DNA from: Maribacter litoralis | GTDB lineage: Bacteria; Bacteroidota; Bacteroidia; Flavobacteriales; Flavobacteriaceae | Direction of reading: 5' to 3' | Length of the DNA stretch: 64,000 nt | NCBI RefSeq assembly: GCF_003075045.1 | Contig: NZ_QCZD01000001.1 | Coordinates: forward strand, 682,001-746,000 | Part shown: positions 35,200 to 43,417 of the stretch, in pieces | Position numbering within the stretch: the first letter of the stretch is position 1 | Layout of the letters: every line of letters begins with the position of its first letter | Translations under genes and position numbers: made by a program | The notes under the pieces: generated by a model | What the model was told of the DNA's origin: nothing | Database searches by the model: none | The model's input: the letters and a program-made list of their open reading frames with translations, nothing else

Positions 35200-36196
35200 C
35201 ATTCAGTTCTTTCATAATCTCCGCAAACAATTGGTATGATTTTATACGGTCTTTACCGTCATAAATATTGGTAACTGCAATGAGTTCATCTACCTGTGTA
35301 TCGGCTATAAATTGTTGCACTTGCTTCTTAACCGTCTCTTTGCTACCAATAAAGGAATACTTCAACATTTGCTGAACAGATGGGTTCTTGCTTAACTCTC
35401 TCAATTCGGCCGTCATATCAACCGGAGGCTGCATGAACCCTCTATTTCCTGTCAACAAACCAACGATCATTTTATAAAGCGATGTAGAAATACGATTTGC
35501 TTCTTCATCGGTATCGGCAATGATAATATTTACGCCAGCCATGGTATATGGTTTTTCCAATTCTTTTGAAGGCTGAAACTCCTGATGATAAATTTGCAAT
35601 GCATTCATTAAATGTGTCGTCGCAAAATGACTGGCAAAGGCGTAGGGCAATCCCATTTTAGCCGCTAAATGGGCACTATCGGTACTTGACCCTAAAATAT
35701 ATAAAGGTACCTCTACCCCTTCTGCCAGGGTAGCCCGTACTTTTGCATCTGCATTTTCAGTAGAAAAGTAACGTTGTATTTTTTCAACCTCTAAAGGAAA
35801 CGACTGTGCTGCCTGAAAAAAATCTGAACGTATAGCCTGTGCAGTCAATTGATCTGTTCCTGGTGCGCGACCTAATCCTAAGTCGATACGATTAGGATAT
35901 AAAATACCAAGTGTCCCAAATTGTTCCGCTATGATTAATGGAGAATGATTGGGCAACATGATTCCACCTGACCCCACTCTAATTTTTTCAGTTCCTTCTG
36001 CAATGTTCCCTATTAAAACAGATGTAGCACTACTTCCTATAGCTACCGAATTATGATGCTCTGCCAACCAAAAACGGGTATAACCCACTTCTTCGGCAGC
36101 TTGTGCCAATGCCAATGAATGATCAAAGGTGTCTTTTAATGTAGTACCCTCAGATACAATGGCTAAATCTAATATAGAATATTTAATATTTTTCAT
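35186..36196 (-). CDS. LLM-class flavin-dependent oxidoreductase (luciferase-like group 1)
   Basis: 336 aa bacterial-luciferase-like TIM barrel. FWLAEHHNSVAIGSSATSVL (43-62), IRVGSGGIMLPNHSPLIIAE (73-92) and RIDLGLGRAPGTD (104-116) are typical of group 1 luciferase-family oxidoreductases. Likely a reduced-flavin monooxygenase or reductase; substrate unknown. It lies 52 bp downstream of the ArsR gene on the same strand and carries a matching palindrome 17 bp before its start. Confidence 0.9.
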   Translation of the reverse strand: MKNIKYSILDLAIVSEGTTLKDTFDHSLALAQAAEEVGYTRFWLAEHHNSVAIGSSATSVLIGNIAEGTEKIRVGSGGIMLPNHSPLIIAEQFGTLGILYPNRIDLGLGRAPGTDQLTAQAIRSDFFQAAQSFPLEVEKIQRYFSTENADAKVRATLAEGVEVPLYILGSSTDSAHLAAKMGLPYAFASHFATTHLMNALQIYHQEFQPSKELEKPYTMAGVNIIIADTDEEANRISTSLYKMIVGLLTGNRGFMQPPVDMTAELRELSKNPSVQQMLKYSFIGSKETVKKQVQQFIADTQVDELIAVTNIYDGKDRIKSYQLFAEIMKELNGEKK

Positions 36197-36212
36197 TTCA
36201 ATAATTTCATTA

Positions 36213-36228
36213 ATACATTTAAAAGTAT
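36213..36228. promoter_or_regulatory. Putative ArsR operator before the LLM gene
   Basis: ATACAT-N4-AAGTAT, a one-mismatch version of the palindrome at 36536-36551. On the minus strand it contains TACTTTTA, near the TAnnTTTG -7 box, 17 bp from the start codon. Confidence 0.5.
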
Positions 36229-36248
36229 CTATATATATAATAAAAAAA

Positions 36249-36518
36249 CTACAGGTTCCGTAACCTCAACAAATAATTGTCCCACACTTCATGATTTAAT
36301 GAATAGTGGTAATTACGTCCTATTTTATGTTGGTTGATTAATTCTGCCTCAACCAACCTTTTAATATGATGACTAATGGAAGGCTGACTTAAATCAAGCA
36401 AGTTACACGCTTTGGTACATTCTACCTTACCTTGATTTTTTTGCATATACTGCAATATCTTTAAACGATTTACATCACTTAATGCCTTAGAAATTTTCTC
36501 TACTTGTTTTAGCTCCAT
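36249..36518 (-). CDS. ArsR-type winged-helix repressor
   Basis: 89 aa winged helix: ISKALSDVNRLKILQYMQKN (8-27), CNLLDLSQPSISHHIKRLVE (39-58) and INQHKIGRNYHYSLN (62-76). Only two cysteines are present (Cys34, Cys38, in KVECTKAC). They form C-x3-C rather than the ELCVCDL arsenic site, so the signal may not be a metal. Putative operators lie over its own -7 box and over that of the downstream LLM gene. Confidence 0.9.
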   Translation of the reverse strand: MELKQVEKISKALSDVNRLKILQYMQKNQGKVECTKACNLLDLSQPSISHHIKRLVEAELINQHKIGRNYHYSLNHEVWDNYLLRLRNL

Positions 36519-36535
36519 GATGATTTAATATATTG

Positions 36536-36551
36536 ATACATACAAATGTAT
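36536..36551. promoter_or_regulatory. Putative ArsR autoregulatory operator over the -7 box
   Basis: Palindrome ATACAT-ACAA-ATGTAT, 18 bp upstream of the arsR-type start. On the minus strand it contains TACATTTG, a perfect TAnnTTTG element, so binding would block transcription. Confidence 0.55.
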
Positions 36552-36633
36552 TTATAAAATATTGTATTAAACATGAATTGTGATTCTCTTAATAATGATT
36601 AACTTGACCTTAAGAATAATACTACAGCTATAG

Positions 36634-37065
36634 ATGAAGAAAATTACTGAAGCACCACATTTTTTGTTCTGGATTCTTATTCCAATAATACTACTTATTG
36701 GATTGCTAAAACCTGATAAAACACTCGACATAAATATTCACGATACATATATTGTAATTGCATTATTGCATTTAGCTGTTTTGATTTCTATTATCTTCGG
36801 AATTCTAGGATTAGGCTATTGGGTAGTAATTAAATTAAACAGAAGGTTAGTAAATTGGCTTACCGTAATTCATTTAATCATTACCGTTATTGGTTTCTGC
36901 TTGATTTTACTCATCCCATTTTTCTTACCGGAATCCAATCGAGGTATTACCTCTTTATATTTTGACGCACAAGTAACTATAACTTTATCCGCACTTGCGG
37001 CAGTCTGTGTACAGTTATTATACTCCATAAATATTATAACTGCCCTATTTAGAAAAACAAATTAA
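36634..37065 (+). CDS. Small membrane protein resembling a cytochrome oxidase subunit I segment
   Basis: 143 aa, four likely membrane helices (about 9-26, 40-66, 75-96, 108-134). The segment DINIHDTYIVIALLHLAVLI (32-51) followed by FGILGLGYW (55-63) echoes the subunit I motif HDTYFVVAHFHYV...F..F....YW. Of the two heme-ligand histidines only the second is kept (His46); the first is Leu. The rest of subunit I is missing. Function unknown. Divergent from the ArsR-type gene. Confidence 0.65.
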   Translation: MKKITEAPHFLFWILIPIILLIGLLKPDKTLDINIHDTYIVIALLHLAVLISIIFGILGLGYWVVIKLNRRLVNWLTVIHLIITVIGFCLILLIPFFLPESNRGITSLYFDAQVTITLSALAAVCVQLLYSINIITALFRKTN

Positions 37066-37129
37066 ATTTTGGATAAATAATAGGAAGAAATGCAACATGT
37101 TAACATTCTGCCAAACCTTAACATTTGTA

Positions 37130-37158
37130 TTGGTTTTTTGATAAATGATATACCTTTG
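37130..37158 (+). promoter_or_regulatory. Promoter of the K+/H+ antiporter
   Basis: TTG (37130-37132), 18-nt spacer, TACCTTTG (37151-37158): a full Bacteroidota -33/-7 match, 30 nt before the ATG. Confidence 0.7.
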
Positions 37159-37188
37159 TCAGCTTAAAATAAATGTCAATAACCACCA

Positions 37189-38661
37189 ATGAATCTCACC
37201 ATAGAAAACATACTTCTCGTAGGTTCTATTCTACTGTTTATCAGTATTATAGTGGGTAAGACTTCGTATAAGTTTGGGGTGCCTACCTTAATTCTTTTCT
37301 TGGCGATTGGCATGCTTGCGGGATCCGATGGTATTATAGGCATTCAGTTCGATGACCCTAAACTTGCACAGTTTATTGGTATTGTCTCTCTAAATTTCAT
37401 ATTATTTTCCGGTGGATTGGATACCAATTGGAAAACTGTAAAACCCATTCTTAAAGAAGGTCTTGTACTATCTACACTAGGCGTTTTACTTACTGCCCTT
37501 ACTTTGGGTACATTCGTTTATTATTTTACTGACTTTACCATTTACGAAAGTATGCTGCTTGGTTCAATAGTATCTTCAACAGATGCCGCAGCCGTATTCT
37601 CAATACTTCGTTCTAAAAATTTGGCTTTAAAAAGCAATTTGAGACCTACATTAGAATTGGAAAGTGGTAGTAACGACCCTATGGCATATGTGCTTACCCT
37701 GGCTTTTTTAACCTTGGTCATCAACCAAGATTTAAGTATACTGTCCATTATCCCCTTGTTTTTGCAACAAATGATTTTAGGCGGAATTGGCGGATTCTTA
37801 TTCGGAAAACTCAGCGAAATCATAATCAATAAAATTAAACTAGGTTTTGAAGGTCTTTATCCTGTATTGGTCATTGCATTAATGTTCATTACCTTTTCGG
37901 CAACCGATGCCGTTGGTGGCAATGGTTTCCTAGCCATTTACATTTGTGCAGTGTATTTGGGCAATCAAGATTTAATTCATAAGTCTACCATATTAAAAAT
38001 GTTCGATGGTATGGCTTGGCTAATGCAAATCGTGCTATTCTTAACATTAGGATTATTAGTATTTCCTTCTCAAATCACACCTTATTTGGGCATCGGATTA
38101 CTTATTTCTGTTTTCCTTATTCTTGTAGCAAGACCGATAAGTGTTTTTCTTAGCCTTATGTTTTTTAAAATGAAATTAGGTCGAAGGTTCTATATTTCAT
38201 GGGTTGGTCTACGAGGTGCGGTACCTATTGTATTTGCTACCTATCCCCTTTTGGCAGGCATTGATAAGGCGAACATTATTTTTAGTATCGTATTCTTTAT
38301 ATCGGTTTCTTCGGTATTGATACAAGGCACCACATTGTCCGTATTTGCAAAATGGCTAAACGTTGCGTTGCCAGATGAAGTAAAACCTATCGCCGAAAAT
38401 GATAGATATATTCTTAATCTGCCCAAATCTTCCATGGAAGAAGTAACCGTTCTTCCCGATAGTTTTGCAGTAGAAAAACGTATTATCGACCTGCATTTTC
38501 CTAAGTCGGCATTTATTGTCATGATAAAGAGAAATGGTAAATTTGTACGTCCGGGAGGTTCAACCGTTATTGAGGCTCATGACACTTTAGTTCTACTATT
38601 GGATAATGATGAAAGTTTGAAAGAAGTAAAGGTAATTCTCGACCAAAGTGTTTTAAGTTAA
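37189..38661 (+). CDS. K+/H+ antiporter, CPA1/NhaP2 (CvrA) type
   Basis: 490 aa. About twelve membrane helices (1-385) of the Na+/H+ exchanger fold with the ion-site motifs: SSTDAAAVFSILR near 128 and ELESGSNDPMAYVL near 157, the latter with the conserved ND pair. A cytoplasmic C-terminal TrkA-C/RCK-C domain follows (about 405-485, FAVEKRIIDLHFPKSAFIVM). Exchanges K+ or Na+ for protons to control ion balance. Two small genes follow; the first starts one base after this stop. Confidence 0.92.
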   Translation: MNLTIENILLVGSILLFISIIVGKTSYKFGVPTLILFLAIGMLAGSDGIIGIQFDDPKLAQFIGIVSLNFILFSGGLDTNWKTVKPILKEGLVLSTLGVLLTALTLGTFVYYFTDFTIYESMLLGSIVSSTDAAAVFSILRSKNLALKSNLRPTLELESGSNDPMAYVLTLAFLTLVINQDLSILSIIPLFLQQMILGGIGGFLFGKLSEIIINKIKLGFEGLYPVLVIALMFITFSATDAVGGNGFLAIYICAVYLGNQDLIHKSTILKMFDGMAWLMQIVLFLTLGLLVFPSQITPYLGIGLLISVFLILVARPISVFLSLMFFKMKLGRRFYISWVGLRGAVPIVFATYPLLAGIDKANIIFSIVFFISVSSVLIQGTTLSVFAKWLNVALPDEVKPIAENDRYILNLPKSSMEEVTVLPDSFAVEKRIIDLHFPKSAFIVMIKRNGKFVRPGGSTVIEAHDTLVLLLDNDESLKEVKVILDQSVLS

Positions 38662-38662
38662 A

Positions 38663-39037
38663 ATGACAAGACAGAACAACATATTTAAAGTGCTTTTACT
38701 CGTTACAATTTATTGTTTCGGTATATATAGTTCTGCCAACACTTTACCCCTTTATAACGAGGTTGTTCTACATGAAAATAGTAATCAGAAAACCTATTTT
38801 TCAGCATCTTCTAAAATATTATCTCCTCATGCTCAACAAACGGAGATTTCTGTTTCTGACGTTGCCGAGGTTTCATCGCCCAATTACAAACTTCCTTTTA
38901 CAAGTTTCAGCTCACAAATAATTAGCGGTGAGCACTTATTTACTTCTAAGTATAAGCAGTATACACTGTATGCCAATACTTTATTGATCAGGCATAGAAA
39001 GTCTGACCTTATCTTCCCTTTTCATAGTTTCTGGTAA
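38663..39037 (+). CDS. Secreted protein of unknown function
   Basis: 124 aa with a signal-like start (VLLLVTIYCFGIYSSA, 10-25). The rest is short, serine- and aromatic-rich and ends LIRHRKSDLIFPFHSFW. No family recognised. It begins one base after the antiporter stop, so it is probably translated from the same transcript. Confidence 0.6.
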   Translation: MTRQNNIFKVLLLVTIYCFGIYSSANTLPLYNEVVLHENSNQKTYFSASSKILSPHAQQTEISVSDVAEVSSPNYKLPFTSFSSQIISGEHLFTSKYKQYTLYANTLLIRHRKSDLIFPFHSFW

Positions 39038-39050
39038 TCCATTTTAATAA

Positions 39051-39071
39051 AGGTTTTCATTTTGAAAACCT
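39051..39071 (+). repeat. Hairpin without T tract after the antiporter unit
   Basis: Perfect 9-bp stem AGGTTTTCA/TGAAAACCT with a TTT loop. May mark the transcript end, but no T run follows. Confidence 0.4.
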
Positions 39072-39143
39072 CAGTTAATACGTTGATATGATGCCCATTA
39101 ACATCATATAAAAATCAATATATCATATTTAAAAATTTATAAA

Positions 39144-39623
39144 ATGGAATTAGGAGTAACTGCTATTGGTTTAGCATCTGTTGCACTATGTGCAATGCCC
39201 TTTGTTCTAACGAGCAGAAGTAGAAAAATAAAAGAAAAAAAAATGATGTCATCTTTAAGTGATATCGCAAGCAGATATAATTGTCAATTAACGCAACATG
39301 AAATATTCGGTCATTACGCTATCGGTGTAGATACTGAAAAGAAATATGTATTCTTTGTGTCAAAAAACGGAGAGGAATTGAAGCAACAGTATGCTGATTT
39401 ATCTACCATTAAAAGCTCTGAAATTGCCAATATTGGTAAATCTTATGCAAGAAAAGAGAAAATTACAGAGCGTTTGCTTTTAAAGCTTTTCCCTAAAAAC
39501 ACCAATAACGAAGATGTTGTCTTTGAGTTTTATAACGCAGCGGTAAATTTTCAATTGAGTGGAGAATTTCAGTCCATAGAAAAATGGAACAAACTGATTA
39601 AAAATATGCTTAAAAGCTCATAA
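39144..39623 (+). CDS. Membrane-anchored protein of unknown function
   Basis: 159 aa. One N-terminal membrane helix (4-22, ending LTSRSRKIKEKK) and a cytoplasmic alpha/beta domain (DIASRYNCQLTQHEIFGHYA, KYVFFVSKNGEELKQQYADL). No named family recognised. Closed by a strong terminator at 39646. Confidence 0.7.
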   Translation: MELGVTAIGLASVALCAMPFVLTSRSRKIKEKKMMSSLSDIASRYNCQLTQHEIFGHYAIGVDTEKKYVFFVSKNGEELKQQYADLSTIKSSEIANIGKSYARKEKITERLLLKLFPKNTNNEDVVFEFYNAAVNFQLSGEFQSIEKWNKLIKNMLKSS

Positions 39624-39645
39624 CGAGCATCAATTTATTCATTAT

Positions 39646-39698
39646 GCGAATGGCTTTCTTGTCGACCGAGATAAGAATTACCATTCGCTTTTGTTTTT
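39646..39698 (+). terminator. Long-stem terminator after the 39144-39623 gene
   Basis: Outer stem GCGAATGG/CCATTCGC and inner stem TTCTTGTC/GATAAGAA (one G-U pair), followed by TTTTGTTTTT. Confidence 0.85.
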
Positions 39699-39748
39699 AA
39701 TAGGATTACCAATTACTTTAGTTCAAAGGTTAGCGTGAAAAAGAAACT

Positions 39749-40360
39749 ATGAAATTGTTCGATATTGCCATTGATGCATCTAAAAACCTACTCCCCTACG
39801 GAGGAACGGTGAATTACCATGGCATACTTTTTAATGATGCAAAAGCAACAGCGTACCTTACTACTTTATTGAACCAAATTGCATGGAAAAACGATGAGGC
39901 CATCATTTTCGGGAAGAAAATCATTACCAAAAGAAAGGTAGCCTGGTACGGTGAAAAGCCTTTTGAATACACCTATTCTAAAACCACCAAACAAGCCCTA
40001 CCCTGGACGCCGGAATTACTTGAGTTAAAGACCAAAACAGAGCAAGCAACCGGAGAAACATTTAACTCTTGCCTATTAAATTTATACCATGATGGTAGCG
40101 AAGGTATGGCGTGGCATAGCGACGGAGAAAAGGACTTAAAAAAGAACGGAGCAATTGCTTCTTTAAGTTTTGGTGCTAAACGTAAATTCGCTTTTAAACA
40201 TAAAGAAACTAAAAAAAAGGTTGAACTCAATTTAGAACACGGTAGCCTATTGGTAATGAAAGATGAAACACAAACCCATTGGCTGCACAGGTTGCCACCA
40301 ACAACTAAAACCAAACACCCTAGAGTGAATTTGACTTTTAGAACTATTGTGGAAAAATGA
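39749..40360 (+). CDS. AlkB-like 2OG-Fe(II) dioxygenase (DNA/RNA demethylase)
   Basis: 203 aa. Fe(II) ligands His123 and Asp125 in AWHSDGEKDL and His180 in HWLHRLPPT. The 2-oxoglutarate and base-binding arginines are Arg192 and Arg198 in PRVNLTFRT (R-x5-R). LLNLYHDGSEGMAW precedes the iron site as in ALKBH2/3-type enzymes. Repairs alkylated bases by oxidative demethylation. Single gene with the terminator of the previous gene upstream. Confidence 0.9.
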   Translation: MKLFDIAIDASKNLLPYGGTVNYHGILFNDAKATAYLTTLLNQIAWKNDEAIIFGKKIITKRKVAWYGEKPFEYTYSKTTKQALPWTPELLELKTKTEQATGETFNSCLLNLYHDGSEGMAWHSDGEKDLKKNGAIASLSFGAKRKFAFKHKETKKKVELNLEHGSLLVMKDETQTHWLHRLPPTTKTKHPRVNLTFRTIVEK

Positions 40361-40388
40361 TTTTCTCTAGTATGACCTTTTTAGAAAA

Positions 40389-41822
40389 CTACTTATAATC
40401 TTTAATGAGCTGACCGAGACATTTCAGTGCATCATCCACTTTATTGTTCCATTCCAAAGCATAGCTTAGTCGCATACAATTATAATATTGTTCTTGTAAA
40501 GTGAATATTCTACCAGGTGAAAAACGTACCCCGTTTGCTACGGCAGACTTATATAAAACTCTAGTATCTATATGAGCTGGTAATTGGACCCACAATAAAA
40601 AACTGCCTTGGGGCCTACTTACTTTGGTTTCCTCTGGAAAATATTTACCAATTGCTACCAAAAATTGTAAACTATTTGCATGTAATCTTTGTCTTAGTTT
40701 CCTAAGGTGATGATCGTACCTACCCTTTTCTAAAAATAACGATACCGCTTCTTCTGTGACAGTAGTTGTGGTAGAAGAAACGTATAGCTTCAACCTGATT
40801 ACCTCAGCTTTGAACTTTCCTGGTGAAATCCAGCCTATTCTATATCCACTAGATAGTGTTTTTGAAAACGAACTACATAATAATACCAACCCTTTTGTAT
40901 CGTACGTTTTACAAGTGGTAGGTCTATGATCTCCGTAATAAATCTCACCATAAATATCATCTTCAATTAACGGTATATTGTGCTTTTCAATGATTTCTAC
41001 CAATGCTTTTTTTGAATTATCAGACATTGTATTTCCCATCGGATTACTAAAATTGGAAATTACCGCTACAGCTTTAATTTCGTTAGTATCGATTGCCGTT
41101 TGTAATGCTTCCGTATCCATTCCATACAGCGGATGCGTAGGTAGTTCAATTACACGTAAACCAAGCGTATTTGCCAATTGTATCAATCCGAAATACACAG
41201 GACTTTCAACAGCAATCGTATCTCCAGGCCGGGTAACTGCCATTAAAGCCAGTGATAATGCGCTGGTACAGCCAGAGGTAATAATCACATCGTCTTCGGT
41301 AAGGCCACCACCCCGAAGTGCCGATCTTTGAGCTATTTGTCGTCTTAATTTTTTTCTACCTAAAATATCACCTTGTATCGTTCCTCCATGTGTTAAGACA
41401 CCTATTGCCTCGTGCAGTACCTTATTTAATTTAGCTATCGGCAATAGCTTTTCTGACGGAACGCCCAATGATAAATTAACAACAGTTTCAGCATTTATAT
41501 TTTGAAAAAAATCTATTATTAATTCCGTATTCTTACCTAATATAGAACTGGGATCTGGATTACTCATAGCCGGACTATCAGGTAAAGTATGGGCACTAAA
41601 AGTCACATAATAACCCGATCTAGGTTTAGATGCTATTAAGCTTTTGGATTCTAGATAATAATAAGCCTGTAGTACAGTACTAATACTTACGCCATATTGC
41701 TGTCCCATTATCCTGGTAGACGGTAATTTGTTTCCCAATTTTAAAACACCACTCTGAATTTGCCTTTCAATTTTATGACCTATTTTTAGGTATAAAAAAT
41801 CTTTATTATCAAGGTTCTTCAA
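40389..41822 (-). CDS. MocR/PdxR-type regulator (GntR domain fused to aminotransferase)
   Basis: 477 aa. N-terminal GntR winged helix (9-75: GNKLPSTRIMGQQYGVSIST), then a type I PLP aminotransferase domain with PLP-binding Lys321 in SSFSKTLSSGYRIGW. The start is TTG (41822-41820) followed by AAG: no ATG fits before the GntR domain, and a stop lies four codons upstream. It is divergent from the PLP decarboxylase gene. Direct repeats in the gap suit the MocR mode of binding, so it likely controls that gene. Confidence 0.92.
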   Translation of the reverse strand: MKNLDNKDFLYLKIGHKIERQIQSGVLKLGNKLPSTRIMGQQYGVSISTVLQAYYYLESKSLIASKPRSGYYVTFSAHTLPDSPAMSNPDPSSILGKNTELIIDFFQNINAETVVNLSLGVPSEKLLPIAKLNKVLHEAIGVLTHGGTIQGDILGRKKLRRQIAQRSALRGGGLTEDDVIITSGCTSALSLALMAVTRPGDTIAVESPVYFGLIQLANTLGLRVIELPTHPLYGMDTEALQTAIDTNEIKAVAVISNFSNPMGNTMSDNSKKALVEIIEKHNIPLIEDDIYGEIYYGDHRPTTCKTYDTKGLVLLCSSFSKTLSSGYRIGWISPGKFKAEVIRLKLYVSSTTTTVTEEAVSLFLEKGRYDHHLRKLRQRLHANSLQFLVAIGKYFPEETKVSRPQGSFLLWVQLPAHIDTRVLYKSAVANGVRFSPGRIFTLQEQYYNCMRLSYALEWNNKVDDALKCLGQLIKDYK

Positions 41823-41835
41823 CTGAATAAATTAA

Positions 41836-41877
41836 ATCTGTACTGGTTAAATTTACAAAAACTGAATCTGTTATGGT
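41836..41877. promoter_or_regulatory. Direct repeats in the MocR/decarboxylase intergenic region
   Basis: ATCTGTACTGGT (41836-41847) and ATCTGTTATGGT (41866-41877), 10 of 12 identical, starts 30 bp apart. The minus strand of the second contains ATACCA, the core known for GabR sites. Confidence 0.5.
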
Positions 41878-41937
41878 ATCTATAAATTGTTCAATTTTGA
41901 ATGTGATAATTAATAACAATTCTAAAAACATATAAAA

Positions 41938-43338
41938 ATGAGCAGCACAAGTTTAGTACAGAACCAAATGTATAAAGAAGTGGATGAGAAAATCATTTTT
42001 GAAAAAGCGTCACAATTTGCAAAAGAATACTTAGAAAGTGTTTTTGAACGAAATGTATATCCCACAGAAGAGGCTTTAGCAGACCTAGATAAATTTGATG
42101 AATCTATGCCGTTAGATTCTACCAATGCTAATGATGTAATCCAATTTTTAAATGAATACGGTTCTCCTGCGACAGTTACCACAACAGGTGCTAGATACTT
42201 CGGCTTTGTTTCTGGTGGCGCCATACCTGTAAGTTTAGCTGCAAAAGTAATATCTACATTTTGGGATCAAGCTCCGGCCATGCACGTGCTCTCCCCTATT
42301 GGATCAGTACTAGAAACTGTTGTTGAGAAATGGTTAAAAGAGATTTTTAATCTTCCTGCAAGTACTGTTGCTGGTTTTGTTAGCGGAACATCTACGGCTA
42401 ATTTCTGCGGACTGGCAGCTGCGCGCTTTAGATTACTATCCAACCTTAATTGGGATATTAACAATAAAGGTTTGTTCAATGCACCTCAACTACGAATTAT
42501 TACTGGTAAACATACACATTCTACTATTCTTAAGGCAATCGGACTTTTAGGATTTGGTAAAGAAAATATTGAATGGGTAGATGTGGATGATCAAGGTAGA
42601 CTAGAACTATCAAGTTTACCCCAATTAGATGATAGAACTATTTTAATTCTACAAGCTGGGAATGTTAATAGCGGTTCTTTTGATAATTTCTCCGAGCTAT
42701 GTGCTATAGCAAAAAAGGCAGGGTCATGGGTACATATTGATGGTGCTTTTGGTCTGTGGGCCGGTGCCGTAGATAAATTAAAGCATTTAACAAAGGGTAT
42801 TGAAGGAGCCAACTCTTGGGCTGTTGACGGACATAAAACATTAAATACACCTTATGACTGTGGTATTGTGCTGTGCAAAGACGAAGACGCCATTAAATCT
42901 GCGCTACATATGGCGGGAAGTTATATTGTTACAAGTGATGAAAGAGATGGAATGTTCTACACACCCGAAATGTCTCGCAGGGCTAGGGTAATTGAGCTTT
43001 GGGCAACAATGAAATATTTGGGCAAAAAAGGTATTGATGAAATGGTTTTGGAAATGCACAAAAGGGCAGTTCAATTTTCAACGGAGATTATGGAAGTAGA
43101 AGGATTTTCAGTTTTGAACGATGTGGTTTTTAATCAAGTACTAGTTTCATGCGCTGATGATGACTTAACGGATAAAGTCATGAAAAGGGTTCAAGAGTTA
43201 CGAGAATGTTGGGCAGGCGGTTCTGTCTGGAATGGCAAGAAAGTAATCAGAATCAGTGTTTGTTCATGGGCAACAACTGCATCTGATATTACACGCTCTG
43301 TAAACTCCTTTAAACATGCATTAAATGAAATATCTTAA
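41938..43338 (+). CDS. PLP-dependent group II decarboxylase
   Basis: 466 aa. Pyridoxal-dependent decarboxylase fold: GSVLETVVEKWLKEIFNLP near 122, VSGTSTANFCGLAAAR near 146, HIDGAFGLWAG near 267 with the PLP-contacting Asp, and the Schiff-base lysine Lys300 in AVDGHKTLNTPYDCG. Relatives act on glutamate, aspartate or aromatic amino acids; the substrate cannot be read from sequence. Divergent from a MocR-type regulator, a common pairing for PLP enzymes. Confidence 0.88.
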   Translation: MSSTSLVQNQMYKEVDEKIIFEKASQFAKEYLESVFERNVYPTEEALADLDKFDESMPLDSTNANDVIQFLNEYGSPATVTTTGARYFGFVSGGAIPVSLAAKVISTFWDQAPAMHVLSPIGSVLETVVEKWLKEIFNLPASTVAGFVSGTSTANFCGLAAARFRLLSNLNWDINNKGLFNAPQLRIITGKHTHSTILKAIGLLGFGKENIEWVDVDDQGRLELSSLPQLDDRTILILQAGNVNSGSFDNFSELCAIAKKAGSWVHIDGAFGLWAGAVDKLKHLTKGIEGANSWAVDGHKTLNTPYDCGIVLCKDEDAIKSALHMAGSYIVTSDERDGMFYTPEMSRRARVIELWATMKYLGKKGIDEMVLEMHKRAVQFSTEIMEVEGFSVLNDVVFNQVLVSCADDDLTDKVMKRVQELRECWAGGSVWNGKKVIRISVCSWATTASDITRSVNSFKHALNEIS

Positions 43339-43405
43339 TAAATCTATGATTCAAATTACCTTGAAAGGAATGTCTGGATAATTAAATCAGTAATATAATT
43401 TCATT

Positions 43406-43413
43406 TAATTTTG
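43406..43413 (+). promoter_or_regulatory. -7 element immediately before the FAD dehydrogenase start
   Basis: TAATTTTG, a perfect TAnnTTTG match, only 4 nt before the ATG. If used, the transcript would be leaderless or nearly so. Confidence 0.5.
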
Positions 43414-43417
43414 CCGC

